Source of the DNA: Variovorax ginsengisoli
Lineage (GTDB): Bacteria > Pseudomonadota > Gammaproteobacteria > Burkholderiales > Burkholderiaceae_C
Assembly (NCBI RefSeq): GCF_030486595.1
Contig: NZ_JAUJZH010000009.1
Location: forward strand, 1 to 64,000
Reading direction: 5' to 3'
Length of the DNA: 64,000 nt
The notes below the pieces were generated by a model. That model saw only the letters and a list, made by a program, of their open reading frames with translations, made no database searches and was not told the origin of the DNA. A program made the position numbers and the translations under genes. Shown here piece by piece: positions 38,620-48,228 of this stretch (the first letter of the stretch is position 1; every line of letters starts with the position of its first letter).

Positions 38620-40400
38620 CCGAAGGCACCCGCACCGCTCGCCGGTTCCGATCGCAGGACTGGTTCGCCAACCCCGATCACATCGACATGACGGCGCTGT
38701 ATCTCGAGCGCTTCATGAACTACGGCATCACGCCGGCGGAACTGCGCTCCGGCAGACCCATCATCGGGATCGCGCAATCCGGAAGCGACCTGAATCCGTG
38801 CAATCGCGTTCATCTTGAATTGGCCAAGCGCGTGCGCGACGGCATTCGCGACGCCGGGGGCATCCCGATGGAATTCCCGGTGCACCCGACCTTCGAGAAC
38901 TGCCGGCGGCCGACGGCGGCCATCGACCGCAACCTGGCCTACATGGCGCTGGTCGAGATCCTGCACGGCTACCCGATCGACGCCGTCGTGCTGACCACGG
39001 GCTGCGACAAGTCGACGCCGTCCCAGGTCATGGCCGCGGCGACCGTGGACATTCCCGCGATCGTGCTGTCCGGCGGCCCGATGCTGGACGGCTGGTTCGA
39101 AGGCGAACTCGTGGGCTCCGGGGCGGCGATCTGGAAGAGCCGGAAGCTGCTGGCGGCCGGCCAGATCGATGAAGCGAAGTTCATGGACATCGCCACGGCA
39201 TCGGCGCCCTCGGTGGGGCACTGCAACACCATGGGAACCGCGTCGACCATGAATGCGCTGGCGGAGGCGCTGGGGCTGTCATTGACCGGCTGTGCCGCGA
39301 TTCCGGCGCCCTACCGCGAACGAGGGCAGATCGCCTACGAGACCGGTCGCCGCATCGTCGAACTGGCCTTCGAGGACAGGCGGCCTTCATCGATCCTCAC
39401 GCGGGATGCGTTTCTCGACGCGATCGTCGTCAACGCCGCGATCGGCGGGTCCACCAATGCGCAGCCGCACCTCATGGCCATGGCGCGCCATGCGGGCGTG
39501 GACCTGCGTCCGAGCGACTGGACCGAGTTCGGCTTCGACGTGCCGCTGCTGCTGAACATGCAGCCGGCGGGCAAGTACCTGGGCGAGGCCTTTCATCGCG
39601 CGGGCGGCGTGCCGGCCGTGATGTGGGAACTGCAGCAGGCGGGCATGCTGCGCAGCGCGCGCCCCACTGTCACCGGCATGACCATGGAACAGAATCTCGA
39701 AGGCCGGCAAAGCGTGAATCGGGAGGTGATCCGCGAGTTCGCACATCCTCTCAAGAGCCAGGCCGGATTTCTCGTTCTCAGCGGCAATCTGTTCGACTTC
39801 GCGATCATGAAGACGAGCGTGATCTCCGCGGAATTCAGTGCGCGCTACCTGAGCCATCCGGGTGCCGAGGGGCGGTTCGAATGCCGGGCCATCGTCTTCG
39901 AGGACTCGGACGACTATCACGCACGAATCAACGACCCCGCGCTCGCCGTCGACGAGAACTGCATCCTCGTGATACGCGGCGCGGGGCCTGTGGGCTGGCC
40001 CGGCTCGGCCGAGGTCGTGAACATGCAGCCGCCGGATGCGTTGCTCAAGCGTGGCATCACGAGCCTTCCCACGTTGGGAGACGGGCGGCAGTCGGGGACG
40101 TCGGACAGTCCGTCGATTCTCAACGCGTCACCCGAGAGCGCCATCGGCGGCGGGCTGGCGTACCTGCGCACGGGTGACGTCGTCCGCATCGACCTCTCCG
40201 CCGGTCAATGCAACATGCTGGTGTCCGACGAGGAGATCGCGCGCCGCAAGCACGAAGGGACGCCGTCGATCCGGCCGAGCCAGACGCCCTGGCAGGAGAT
40301 CTATCGCGCGACGGTCGGACAACTCGAGTCGGGCGCCTGCATGGAGTTGGCGATCAAGTATCGCGGCGTGGCCGACACCCCGCCTCGTCACAATCATTGA
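38616..40400 (+). CDS. xylD: D-xylonate dehydratase (XylD), IlvD/Edd family
   Basis: 594 aa. Three Fe-S cluster cysteines are visible in GSDLNPCNRVH, TTGCDKSTPSQ and VGHCNTMGTAST; NAAIGGSTNAQPHL and GGLAYLRTGD near the end are further family marks. It dehydrates D-xylonate to 2-keto-3-deoxyxylonate. The ATG at 38616 (ATGA overlap) is chosen over one at 38604. No xylC lactonase or xylA semialdehyde dehydrogenase is present in the window, so the Weimberg route is incomplete here. Confidence 0.88.
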   Translation: MTEGTRTARRFRSQDWFANPDHIDMTALYLERFMNYGITPAELRSGRPIIGIAQSGSDLNPCNRVHLELAKRVRDGIRDAGGIPMEFPVHPTFENCRRPTAAIDRNLAYMALVEILHGYPIDAVVLTTGCDKSTPSQVMAAATVDIPAIVLSGGPMLDGWFEGELVGSGAAIWKSRKLLAAGQIDEAKFMDIATASAPSVGHCNTMGTASTMNALAEALGLSLTGCAAIPAPYRERGQIAYETGRRIVELAFEDRRPSSILTRDAFLDAIVVNAAIGGSTNAQPHLMAMARHAGVDLRPSDWTEFGFDVPLLLNMQPAGKYLGEAFHRAGGVPAVMWELQQAGMLRSARPTVTGMTMEQNLEGRQSVNREVIREFAHPLKSQAGFLVLSGNLFDFAIMKTSVISAEFSARYLSHPGAEGRFECRAIVFEDSDDYHARINDPALAVDENCILVIRGAGPVGWPGSAEVVNMQPPDALLKRGITSLPTLGDGRQSGTSDSPSILNASPESAIGGGLAYLRTGDVVRIDLSAGQCNMLVSDEEIARRKHEGTPSIRPSQTPWQEIYRATVGQLESGACMELAIKYRGVADTPPRHNH

Positions 40401-40707
40401 GGCGGCTTGGGGCTGTCGTCGGCGGCGCCCGCGTTCTTCGCGGCTTCGCCTTCGAAGCGGCCGATGATGTCGGTCACGAAGTGCTCCGAGAACCCGGCGA
40501 CGAAGGACCAGAAGACGAGCTTGGCGTATTCCCCGAATCCGCGCCGAGGTGGCCCAGTTCGTACTGATCAGGACGACCACGGCGACCACCACGATGGCCG
40601 CCAGCGCCATGACCGCAAAGAAGAGGCGTCGCGATACGACGACGATCAGCGCACCTGTCTCGGAGAGGGTCTGGCCCTTTGAGTGGGTACTTCGGCAGGC
40701 ATGGCAT
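40394..40707 (-). pseudogene. decayed small membrane protein gene with at least two frameshifts
   Basis: Reading the minus strand from a GGAGAGAG ribosome site and ATG at 40707/40702, coding-like segments appear in different frames: MPAEVPTQ, then ETGALIVVVSRRLFF followed by a hydrophobic Ala/Val helix ending LISTNW, then GEYAKLVFWSFVAGFSEHF and DIIGRFEGEAAKN to a stop at 40394. Each segment looks like membrane protein sequence, but no single frame joins them. The stop overlaps the 3' end of xylD. The original family is not recognised. Confidence 0.45.
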
Positions 40708-40781
40708 CTCTCTCCTTGCGTTGCGACCGCGGAACCAATAGAGCGCGAGGGAACTGCCACCGGAGCCTGGCAATTTTTACG

Positions 40782-40810
40782 TAGACAGTCGTTGGTGCGC
40801 TGCCTAGACT
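40782..40810 (+). promoter_or_regulatory. candidate sigma-70 promoter of a short transcription unit
   Basis: TAGACA (40782-40787), 17 bases, TAGACT (40805-40810). The spacing is ideal and both boxes match consensus at 4-5 positions. It precedes a 31-codon frame and a very strong terminator. Confidence 0.45.
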
Positions 40811-40828
40811 TCCTTTCGATCTCTGCCA

Positions 40829-40924
40829 ATGAACACTCTCATCATGTCCCCGCATCTGTCGATCCCGAGTCTTCGCACCTTCGTTGCCTTCGAGCAGCGC
40901 GGTCGAATCAAGCGGGGCGGATAG
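40829..40924 (+). CDS. possible 31-aa small protein, or part of a small RNA
   Basis: A short frame MNTLIMSPHLSIPSLRTFVA followed by an Arg/Lys-rich tail (RIKRGG), lying between a promoter-like element and a perfect terminator hairpin 31 bases downstream. The ribosome site is weak. It could be a small basic peptide, a leader, or simply the body of a ~170-nt sRNA. I do not recognise a family. Confidence 0.35.
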   Translation: MNTLIMSPHLSIPSLRTFVAFEQRGRIKRGG

Positions 40925-40954
40925 CCCTCCTTTCAGTTCGACAGGCGCCCCCTC

Positions 40955-40986
40955 AAAGGCAACGAGTTCAGCTCGTTGCCTTTTTT
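40955..40986 (+). terminator. strong Rho-independent terminator
   Basis: A 12-base perfect stem (AAAGGCAACGAG / CTCGTTGCCTTT) with a 5-base loop, running directly into a T-tract ending at 40986. It terminates the short + strand unit that begins near 40817. Confidence 0.85.
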
Positions 40987-41004
40987 CATTTCCGGACCTG
41001 GATC

Positions 41005-41343
41005 ATGTTCAAACTCGATTCCTTGAAATGGTGGTTGGACCCCGTCTTCGCAGCAGTGGTGTGCGGCACCTGCCTGGCCGGCTGCGACCTCGCGCCCAGT
41101 GTCTTGTTCGTCGCCGATGGAAGCCCGGTCCGCCTGCTTCAATTGACCGACGCCCACGACGGTTGCCCGGCACCGCGCCGGGTCTGCTTCCTGTCGACCT
41201 GGGACGGCGAGACGACCCGTGGATGCTGGGTGCGGGAGGCGGGCAGCGTCCGGGTCTCCCTGCCTCATGAAGAGCAGAGCGTGCCGGTGGCCAACTTCCG
41301 GCCGACCGCGTACGCCGAGCTCCGCCGCGTGTCGTTGGATTAG
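41005..41343 (+). CDS. small hypothetical lipoprotein
   Basis: 112 aa. Lys near the N-terminus, a hydrophobic stretch, then the lipobox-like LAGC at about residue 28 suggest lipid anchoring. The mature part has four further Cys residues and no known motif. The ATG lies just after the terminator at 40955-40986, so a separate promoter is needed. A TAGGGCG-AAGA-CGCCCTA hairpin overlaps the stop codon (41341-41358). Confidence 0.55.
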   Translation: MFKLDSLKWWLDPVFAAVVCGTCLAGCDLAPSVLFVADGSPVRLLQLTDAHDGCPAPRRVCFLSTWDGETTRGCWVREAGSVRVSLPHEEQSVPVANFRPTAYAELRRVSLD

Positions 41344-41369
41344 GGCGAAGACGCCCTAGGCGAGCGGAC

Positions 41370-41399
41370 TTGACATGCAGGTAATTACCTGCATATTAT
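41370..41399 (+). promoter_or_regulatory. promoter with an 18-base palindrome as spacer (ArsR operator)
   Basis: TTGACA (41370-41375) and TATTAT (41394-41399) are separated by exactly 18 bases that form a perfect palindrome, TGCAGGTAATTACCTGCA. A dimeric repressor bound there would sit between the two polymerase contacts. It is 24 bases upstream of the ArsR start, indicating autoregulation. Confidence 0.82.
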
Positions 41400-41422
41400 C
41401 GCCCCTCGCACTCACACGACGA

Positions 41423-41737
41423 ATGGACGCTGACAAGGTTTTCAAGGCACTGGGCGACCCGACTCGCAGGAAGCTGCTCGACCTGCTGTACGAGAAGAAC
41501 GGGCAGACGCTGGGCGAGCTCTGCGAGCACCTGGACATGGCGCGGCAATCCGCCGCGCAGCACATCGGGCTGCTCGAGGAGGCCAATCTGATCAGTACCG
41601 TGCGGCGGGGCCGGGAGAAGCTGCATTTCATCAACCCGGTGCCGCTGCACGAGGTCTACGAGCGGTGGGTGCGGAAATTCGAACGCCAGCGGCTCGGCCT
41701 GCTGCACGACCTGAAGAAGGAACTCGAAGGAGACTGA
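41423..41737 (+). CDS. ArsR family transcriptional regulator
   Basis: 104 aa winged-helix repressor: DADKVFKALGDPTRRKLLDLL at the start, recognition region MARQSAAQHIGLLEEANLI and wing VRRGREKLHFINP. No metal-binding ELCVCD motif is present (it reads TLGELCEHLD), so this is the metal-independent type commonly paired with an AHSA1 gene. An in-frame ATG at 41375 lies inside the promoter and is not used. The AHSA1 gene follows after two bases. Confidence 0.9.
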   Translation: MDADKVFKALGDPTRRKLLDLLYEKNGQTLGELCEHLDMARQSAAQHIGLLEEANLISTVRRGREKLHFINPVPLHEVYERWVRKFERQRLGLLHDLKKELEGD

Positions 41738-41739
41738 CC

Positions 41740-42204
41740 ATGAGCAAAGAGAAGACCAGCTTCGTCTACGTGACCTACATCCGTTCGACGCCCGAAAAGG
41801 TGTTCGAGGCCATCACCCGGCCGGAGATCGCGCGGCGCTACTGGGGCCACGAGAACGTGTCCGACTGGAAGCCCGGTTCGACCTGGGAGCACGTGCGCGC
41901 CAACGAGCAGCGCACGGTCAACGTGCTGGGCAAGGTGGTCGAGGTCGCGCCGCCGACGCGGCTGGTCATCACCTGGGCGAGCCCCGCGCAAGCCGACGAT
42001 CCGGACAGCTACAGCCGCGTGCGCTTCGACGTCGAGGCGTACCAGGACATGGTGCGGCTGACCGTCACCCACGACGAACTCGAAGCCGGCAGCGGGATGG
42101 CCAAGGGCATCCAGCAGGGCTGGCCGATCGTGCTTTCGAGCCTCAAGTCCCTGTTGGAGACTGGGCAGGGCATCGATGTCTTCGCCAAGCCGCTGGCAGC
42201 CTGA
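41740..42204 (+). CDS. SRPBCC/AHSA1 family protein
   Basis: 154 aa Bet v1-like protein: IRSTPEKVFEAITRPEIARRYW, W near residue 42 (SDWKPGS), and the C-terminal helix KGIQQGWPIVLSSLKSLLETG in part. These proteins bind hydrophobic small molecules, and the ArsR-AHSA1 pair is a frequent two-gene operon of unknown signal. Likely co-transcribed with the ArsR and the GFA gene. Confidence 0.87.
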   Translation: MSKEKTSFVYVTYIRSTPEKVFEAITRPEIARRYWGHENVSDWKPGSTWEHVRANEQRTVNVLGKVVEVAPPTRLVITWASPAQADDPDSYSRVRFDVEAYQDMVRLTVTHDELEAGSGMAKGIQQGWPIVLSSLKSLLETGQGIDVFAKPLAA

Positions 42205-42218
42205 ACCGAAAGCCGACC

Positions 42219-42635
42219 ATGACCCAGCCCTACACCGGCGGCTGCGCGTGCGGCGCGATCCGCTACGCCACCGCGCACGCGCCGATCTTCCAGAACCACT
42301 GCCAATGCCGCGACTGCCAGCGGCGCAGCGGCACCGGGCACGGCTCCTACCTGACCTTTCCGGTGCGGGCCGAGATGTCGATCACCGGCGAGGCGAGACT
42401 GTGGGAGGTCGCGGGCGACAGCGGCAACATGAAGCTCCACGCCTTCTGCCCGGTCTGCGGCACGCCGGTCTACCTGCGCTTCGCCGCCATGCCCGACCTG
42501 ATCGCGGTCACCGCGGCCAGCCTGGACGAACCGGCCCGCTTCGCGCCGCAGGTGGTCACCTATGGCGTGCGCGGGCTGGCGTGGGATGCCATCGATCCTG
42601 CGCTCCAGGCTTTCGAGCGGATGCCGACAGGCTAG
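42219..42635 (+). CDS. GFA (glutathione-dependent formaldehyde-activating-like) family protein
   Basis: 138 aa zinc protein with the typical Cys pattern: GGCACGAIRY, CQCRDCQRRSG and FCPVCGTP. Members were named for S-hydroxymethylglutathione synthase, but most have unknown activity. It starts 14 bases after the AHSA1 stop, probably same operon. Confidence 0.87.
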   Translation: MTQPYTGGCACGAIRYATAHAPIFQNHCQCRDCQRRSGTGHGSYLTFPVRAEMSITGEARLWEVAGDSGNMKLHAFCPVCGTPVYLRFAAMPDLIAVTAASLDEPARFAPQVVTYGVRGLAWDAIDPALQAFERMPTG

Positions 42636-42692
42636 GCGGGCCCTGGTGCTGCCTTGCTACATTTGGCGGGCTCCACTCTTCCAACTGCCCCC

Positions 42693-43328
42693 ATGTCCGA
42701 ATTCCCATCCGATATCTACACCGAGCCTTCCGACCTGGACGGCCACACGCTCGCCAACCTCGGACCCTTGCGCCGGATGGCGGGGCTGTGGCGCGGCGAG
42801 AAGGGCGTCGACGTCAAGCCCAAGGCCCAGGGCCCGAAGACCCAGGTCTATGTCGAGCACTACGAACTGCAGCCGATCGATCCCCAGACCAACGGCCCGC
42901 AGGTTCTCTACGGACTGCGCTACCACACCTACATCCACAAGCCCGGCCTGACCAAGATGTACCACGACCAGGTCGGCTACTGGCTGTGGGAGCCCGCCAC
43001 CAGCACCGTCATGCTCACGCTGGCGATTCCGCGCGGGCAGATCGCCATGGCCAGCGGCAAGGTGGCCGCCGACGCGGACCGCTTCGAACTCGTGGCCACG
43101 CACGGCAGCCTGGTGAACGGCATCGTGTCGAATCCGTTCATCGAGCATGCCTTCACCACGCTTGAGTGGCGCATCGAGGTCGCCTTCCATGCCGACGGCA
43201 CCTGGTCGTACGACCAGGACACCGTGATGCAGATCCAGGGGCTGTCCGAACCCTTCCACCACACGGACCGCAACACGCTCACGAAGACCGGCGAGCCTTC
43301 GCCGAATCCCCTGGCCGTGCAAACCTGA
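42693..43328 (+). CDS. FABP-like/nitrobindin-type beta-barrel protein
   Basis: 211 aa. The stretch GLWRGEKG near residue 32 fits the GxWxGxG start of the heme-binding nitrobindin/THAP4-like barrel, and LEWRIEVAF, DGTWSYDQDT and a HHTDRNTL tail follow. The barrel could bind heme, a fatty acid or a flavin-like ligand. An earlier ATG at 42654 is less likely. Substrate unknown. Confidence 0.7.
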   Translation: MSEFPSDIYTEPSDLDGHTLANLGPLRRMAGLWRGEKGVDVKPKAQGPKTQVYVEHYELQPIDPQTNGPQVLYGLRYHTYIHKPGLTKMYHDQVGYWLWEPATSTVMLTLAIPRGQIAMASGKVAADADRFELVATHGSLVNGIVSNPFIEHAFTTLEWRIEVAFHADGTWSYDQDTVMQIQGLSEPFHHTDRNTLTKTGEPSPNPLAVQT

Positions 43329-43419
43329 AGACCGCGGCGGGCGACCCCGGGTAAGCGAGGCTGCCCAGGCCCGGGCGTCGACGCACAATCGTCGGCCAAG
43401 TCACAAGGAGGCCCTTGTC

Positions 43420-44880
<1,461 letters not shown>

Positions 44881-44893
44881 GCGCAATCACGCC

Positions 44894-45157
44894 TCAGGCG
44901 TTCGAGCGCTCGGCCGCGCGTCGCAACTGGTCCAGCCGCGCCGCCTCCTCGGCGTCGCGCAGGCTCTTTGCCGCCCTGGCCGCCGCGTACTGCACATACA
45001 GCACCTCGATGGCTTCGGTCCAGCGCTGCAGGCTCGCCTTGTGTTCGACTTCGGCGTCGTGGTCTTTCGGATGCGTGTCCGGATGCCGTTCGGGGAACGC
45101 GGGAACGGTCACGCCTGCCCTGCGAAGGATGGCTTCTTTTTGGTCGATGGTCAGCAT
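44894..45157 (-). CDS. hypothetical protein
   Basis: 87 aa from the ATG at 45157, chosen because GGAG lies 6 bases upstream (45184 is a longer alternative). It begins MLTIDQKEAILRRAG, then Pro/His-rich, then a long charged helix (AARAAKSLRDAEEAARLDQL). It is soluble, possibly a small coiled coil. It is convergent with the monooxygenase gene. No family recognised. Confidence 0.6.
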   Translation of the reverse strand: MLTIDQKEAILRRAGVTVPAFPERHPDTHPKDHDAEVEHKASLQRWTEAIEVLYVQYAAARAAKSLRDAEEAARLDQLRRAAERSNA

Positions 45158-45297
45158 GTCTGTCTCCAGCAAACATTGTTCCAACCCCCGCGCGTCATAA
45201 CTGGCGATGACGGCTATTTCACGGGGTCGTTCTGCTGCTCAGATGGGGGTGCGCGGGCGAATCCGCAAGGCCGCGACGGGCGCCGGCGCAGGTGAAA

Positions 45298-46626
45298 ATG
45301 ACCCGGATGCATCGACACCCTCTCCCCCTGCTGCGCCTTCGAGGCCTTGCCGCCATGGCGCTGGCCGCTGCCGTCCTGGCGGGTTGCGCTTCCGCGCCGC
45401 CGACCGCCTCGCCAGCGCCCGCCCAGCCGACACCGGCCGCCCGTCCCCCTGCGCCGGTTCCGGCGGCCCAGCCAGCGGGCGCCGGGGCGGACGAGCTGGC
45501 GCTCCAGCAGGGCTTCGTGCGCTGGGTCGCGGATTTCCGCAGCAGCGCGCGCGCTGCCGGCATCGGCGATGCGACCTTGCAGGCCGCCTTCGGCGACGTG
45601 CAGTACCTGCCGCGCGTCGTCGAGCTGGACCGCGCCCAGCCCGAGTTCACGCGCACGGTGTGGGACTACCTCGACAACACCGTGACGGCCCAGCGCGTCG
45701 CGCTCGGCAAGGACAAGCTGATGGAGGTCCGCGTCGAAGCCGACGCGGCGGCGGCGCGCTACGGCGTCCCGTCCGCAGTGGTCGTAGCGATCTGGGGCAT
45801 GGAGAGCAATTTCGGCGGCAACTACGGCAGCACGCCGACCATCGATGCCCTGGCGACCCTGGGCTTCGAGGGCCGCCGCGAGGACTGGGCCCGCCGCGAA
45901 CTGCTGGCGGCGCTGAAGATCCTCGAGCGCGGCGACATCGACCGCGAGCACATGATCGGCTCCTGGGCCGGCGCCATGGGGCAGACGCAATTCCTGCCGT
46001 CGAACTTCCTGGCCTACGCGGTGGACGCCGACGGCGACGGCCGGCGCGACATCTGGGGCAGCATGGCCGACGTCACGGCCTCGACCGCCAACTTCCTGGC
46101 CCGTTCGGGCTGGCAGGCAGGCCAGCCGTGGGGCGTCGAAGTCCAGCTGCCGCCCGGCTTCGATTTCGGCCGCGCCGACAGCAGCGTGCGCCAGTCCAGC
46201 GCCCAGTGGGCTGCCGAGGGCGTGCGCAGCATGGACGGCCGGCCCCTGCCGGCGTTCGTTGACGGCATGGTCCTGCTGCCCGCGGGTGCGCGCGGGCCGG
46301 CCTTCCTGGTGGGGCCGAATTTCCGCGCCATCCTGCGCTACAACAACTCGACCAGCTACGCGCTGGCGGTCGGCCTGCTGTCGCAGCGCCTGACCGACGG
46401 GCCCGGCGTGCAGGCGCCCTGGCCGCGCGACCTGGCGGCGCTGTCGCGCAGCCAGCTGCTGGAACTCCAGACCGCGCTGAACCAGCGCGGCTTCGCCAGC
46501 GGCACGCCCGACGGCATGATGGGGCCGGCCACCCGCGAAGGCATTCGCCAGTACCAGCGCAGCATCGGCCAGCCCGCCGACGGCTACCCCAGCGCGGCCT
46601 TGCTGGAGCGCCTCCGGACGCCTTAG
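45298..46626 (+). CDS. mltB: lytic murein transglycosylase MltB family lipoprotein
   Basis: 442 aa. Lipobox LAGC (Cys30), an Ala/Pro-rich linker (about 31-65), then the SLT_2 transglycosylase domain with catalytic Glu in WGMESNFGGNYG and the substrate motif AGAMGQTQFLPSNF. A C-terminal peptidoglycan-binding domain (RSQLLELQTALNQRGF, GPATREGIRQYQ) starts at about residue 375. It cleaves glycan strands with formation of 1,6-anhydromuramic acid. A GTG at 45292 is an alternative start. Confidence 0.9.
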   Translation: MTRMHRHPLPLLRLRGLAAMALAAAVLAGCASAPPTASPAPAQPTPAARPPAPVPAAQPAGAGADELALQQGFVRWVADFRSSARAAGIGDATLQAAFGDVQYLPRVVELDRAQPEFTRTVWDYLDNTVTAQRVALGKDKLMEVRVEADAAAARYGVPSAVVVAIWGMESNFGGNYGSTPTIDALATLGFEGRREDWARRELLAALKILERGDIDREHMIGSWAGAMGQTQFLPSNFLAYAVDADGDGRRDIWGSMADVTASTANFLARSGWQAGQPWGVEVQLPPGFDFGRADSSVRQSSAQWAAEGVRSMDGRPLPAFVDGMVLLPAGARGPAFLVGPNFRAILRYNNSTSYALAVGLLSQRLTDGPGVQAPWPRDLAALSRSQLLELQTALNQRGFASGTPDGMMGPATREGIRQYQRSIGQPADGYPSAALLERLRTP

Positions 46627-46633
46627 CTGGTCC

Positions 46634-48133
46634 TCACGGCGCATTGAGCACCGGCACGTAGGCCAGCCGGCGGTCGCGCAGCACCAGCAGCGCGACCATC
46701 CGGCCCGGCGTGGTGGCGGCCAGCTTGATCCTGAAGTCCTCGACCCGGTCGAGCCGGGTGTCGTTGACGGCGACGATGATGTCGCCCGCGCGGATGCCCT
46801 CGCTGCGCGCCAGCCCGGTGGCCTCGCGCACCATCAGGCCACCGTCGCTGCCCAACTGGAGCCGCTGTGCCGCCGACAGCTCGCCCAGGCGCAGGCCGAG
46901 GCCATCGTTCCAGTCGGGCGGGGATCCGGCCGGCGCGGCGAACCGCGGTCCGGCATCCTCGGACAGCGTCACCGAGTTCGTCCGTTTCGCGCCGTGCCGC
47001 CAGAGTTCGATCCGGACGCGGCGGCCCGGCGGGGCGTCGGAGATCTGTTGCAGCAGGTCGGTGAAGTGCGAGATCGTGCGGCCATCGAAGGCGGTGAGTA
47101 CATCGCCACGATTCAGCCCGGCGGCGCGGGCGGGCCCCTCGGCATCGACCTGCACCACCAGCGCGCCGCTCGACTCCTTCAGTCCGAAGGACTGGGCCAG
47201 CGCTGGTGTCATCTCCTGCAACTCGGCGCCCAGGTGCGCGCGCCGCACCCGACCGGTCTCCTTCAGCTGCGTCGCGATCTTCATCGCCAGGTTGATCGGC
47301 ACGGCGAACGAGAGGCCCATGTAGCCGCCGCTGCCGCTGTAGATCATCGAGTTGATCCCGACCACTTCGCCGCGGCCATTGAACAGCGGGCTGCCCGAGC
47401 TGCCCGGGTTGATCGCGACGTCGGTCTGGATGAAGGGCACTTCTCCGGCGCCGCCGATGTAGCGGTCGACCGCGCTCACCACGCCCGCCGTGACGCTGCC
47501 ATGGAATCCGAACGGCGCCCCGATGGCCGCGACCCAGTCGCCCGGGGCCAGACGCGACGAGTCGCCGATGGCCGCGGTCGCGAGACCCTTGGCATCGATC
47601 TTCAGCAGGCCCACGTCGGTGCGCCTGTCGGTGCCGACCACCCGCGCCTGGAAGCGGCGGCCATCGTCCAGCCGGACCTGCGCCTCGTCGATAGCGGCCA
47701 GGACATGCGCGCTGGTCAGGATCAGGCCGTCGCTGGTGAGGATCACGCCCGAGGCGAGGTCGCGGATCTGGCTGATGCGCACGTTGGCCGGCAGCGGCCG
47801 GGCCAGCCGGTCGGCGAAATCGTTCTCGGGCGCGAACTCCAGTTCGGCCCCCTCGGGCCGTGCGTCGCGCCCGATCCGCAGGGTGCTCACGTCGACCACG
47901 CTGGCGCTGCGGCTGGCGACCAGCGAGGAGAAGGCGGGCGCGAGCGGTGTGACGATGTCGGAGGCCGGGGCCGGGGCCGGGGCCGGGGCCGGGGCCGGGG
48001 CCGGGGCCGGGGCCGATGGCGGTGCAGCCGGGCGCTCGGGCGCCGACGCACAGGCGCCGATCAAGCCGATGACGCCGACCGCGACGGCGGCACGCAGCCG
48101 CCAGCCGACCGGTCGCGCCAGAACCTTGCGCAT
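46634..48133 (-). CDS. lipid-anchored HtrA/Deg family serine protease
   Basis: 499 aa. The N-terminus has a lipobox ending at Cys28 (LIGAC), then an Ala-Pro repeat linker (about 31-58). The trypsin-like triad is His143 (TSAHVL), Asp173 (RTDVGLL) and Ser246 (NPGSSGSPL; family norm GNSGG). Two PDZ-like regions follow (about 285-370 and 405-490, the second with GIRAGDIIVAV). HtrA proteases handle misfolded envelope proteins; a lipoprotein form would be fixed to a membrane. It is convergent with mltB, 7 bases apart. Confidence 0.88.
   Translation of the reverse strand: MRKVLARPVGWRLRAAVAVGVIGLIGACASAPERPAAPPSAPAPAPAPAPAPAPAPASDIVTPLAPAFSSLVASRSASVVDVSTLRIGRDARPEGAELEFAPENDFADRLARPLPANVRISQIRDLASGVILTSDGLILTSAHVLAAIDEAQVRLDDGRRFQARVVGTDRRTDVGLLKIDAKGLATAAIGDSSRLAPGDWVAAIGAPFGFHGSVTAGVVSAVDRYIGGAGEVPFIQTDVAINPGSSGSPLFNGRGEVVGINSMIYSGSGGYMGLSFAVPINLAMKIATQLKETGRVRRAHLGAELQEMTPALAQSFGLKESSGALVVQVDAEGPARAAGLNRGDVLTAFDGRTISHFTDLLQQISDAPPGRRVRIELWRHGAKRTNSVTLSEDAGPRFAAPAGSPPDWNDGLGLRLGELSAAQRLQLGSDGGLMVREATGLARSEGIRAGDIIVAVNDTRLDRVEDFRIKLAATTPGRMVALLVLRDRRLAYVPVLNAP
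47963..48014. repeat. GGGGCC-type hexanucleotide tandem repeat in the HtrA gene
   Basis: About 8.7 copies of the six-base unit GGCCGG without interruption, encoding the alternating Ala-Pro linker of the HtrA lipoprotein on the minus strand. Copy changes would keep frame and only change linker length. The G-rich + strand could fold as a G-quadruplex. Confidence 0.9.
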
Positions 48134-48228
48134 CGCTGCCTCCGCATCGTCGAAGAAACCAAATGTAGGCGCATCGCGCCGACACGGCTTTGCGCCGGAT
48201 CAAGGCCCTCTCGGCAACGTCAGTCGAT

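Noticed and set aside
41341..41358. TAGGGCG-AAGA-CGCCCTA hairpin as terminator
   Set aside because: The stem is good but no T-tract follows; it may still pause transcription, so it is only mentioned with the lipoprotein gene.
47963..48014. Short regular repeats as a CRISPR-like array
   Set aside because: Six-base pure tandem units without spacers inside a coding region; a simple sequence repeat.
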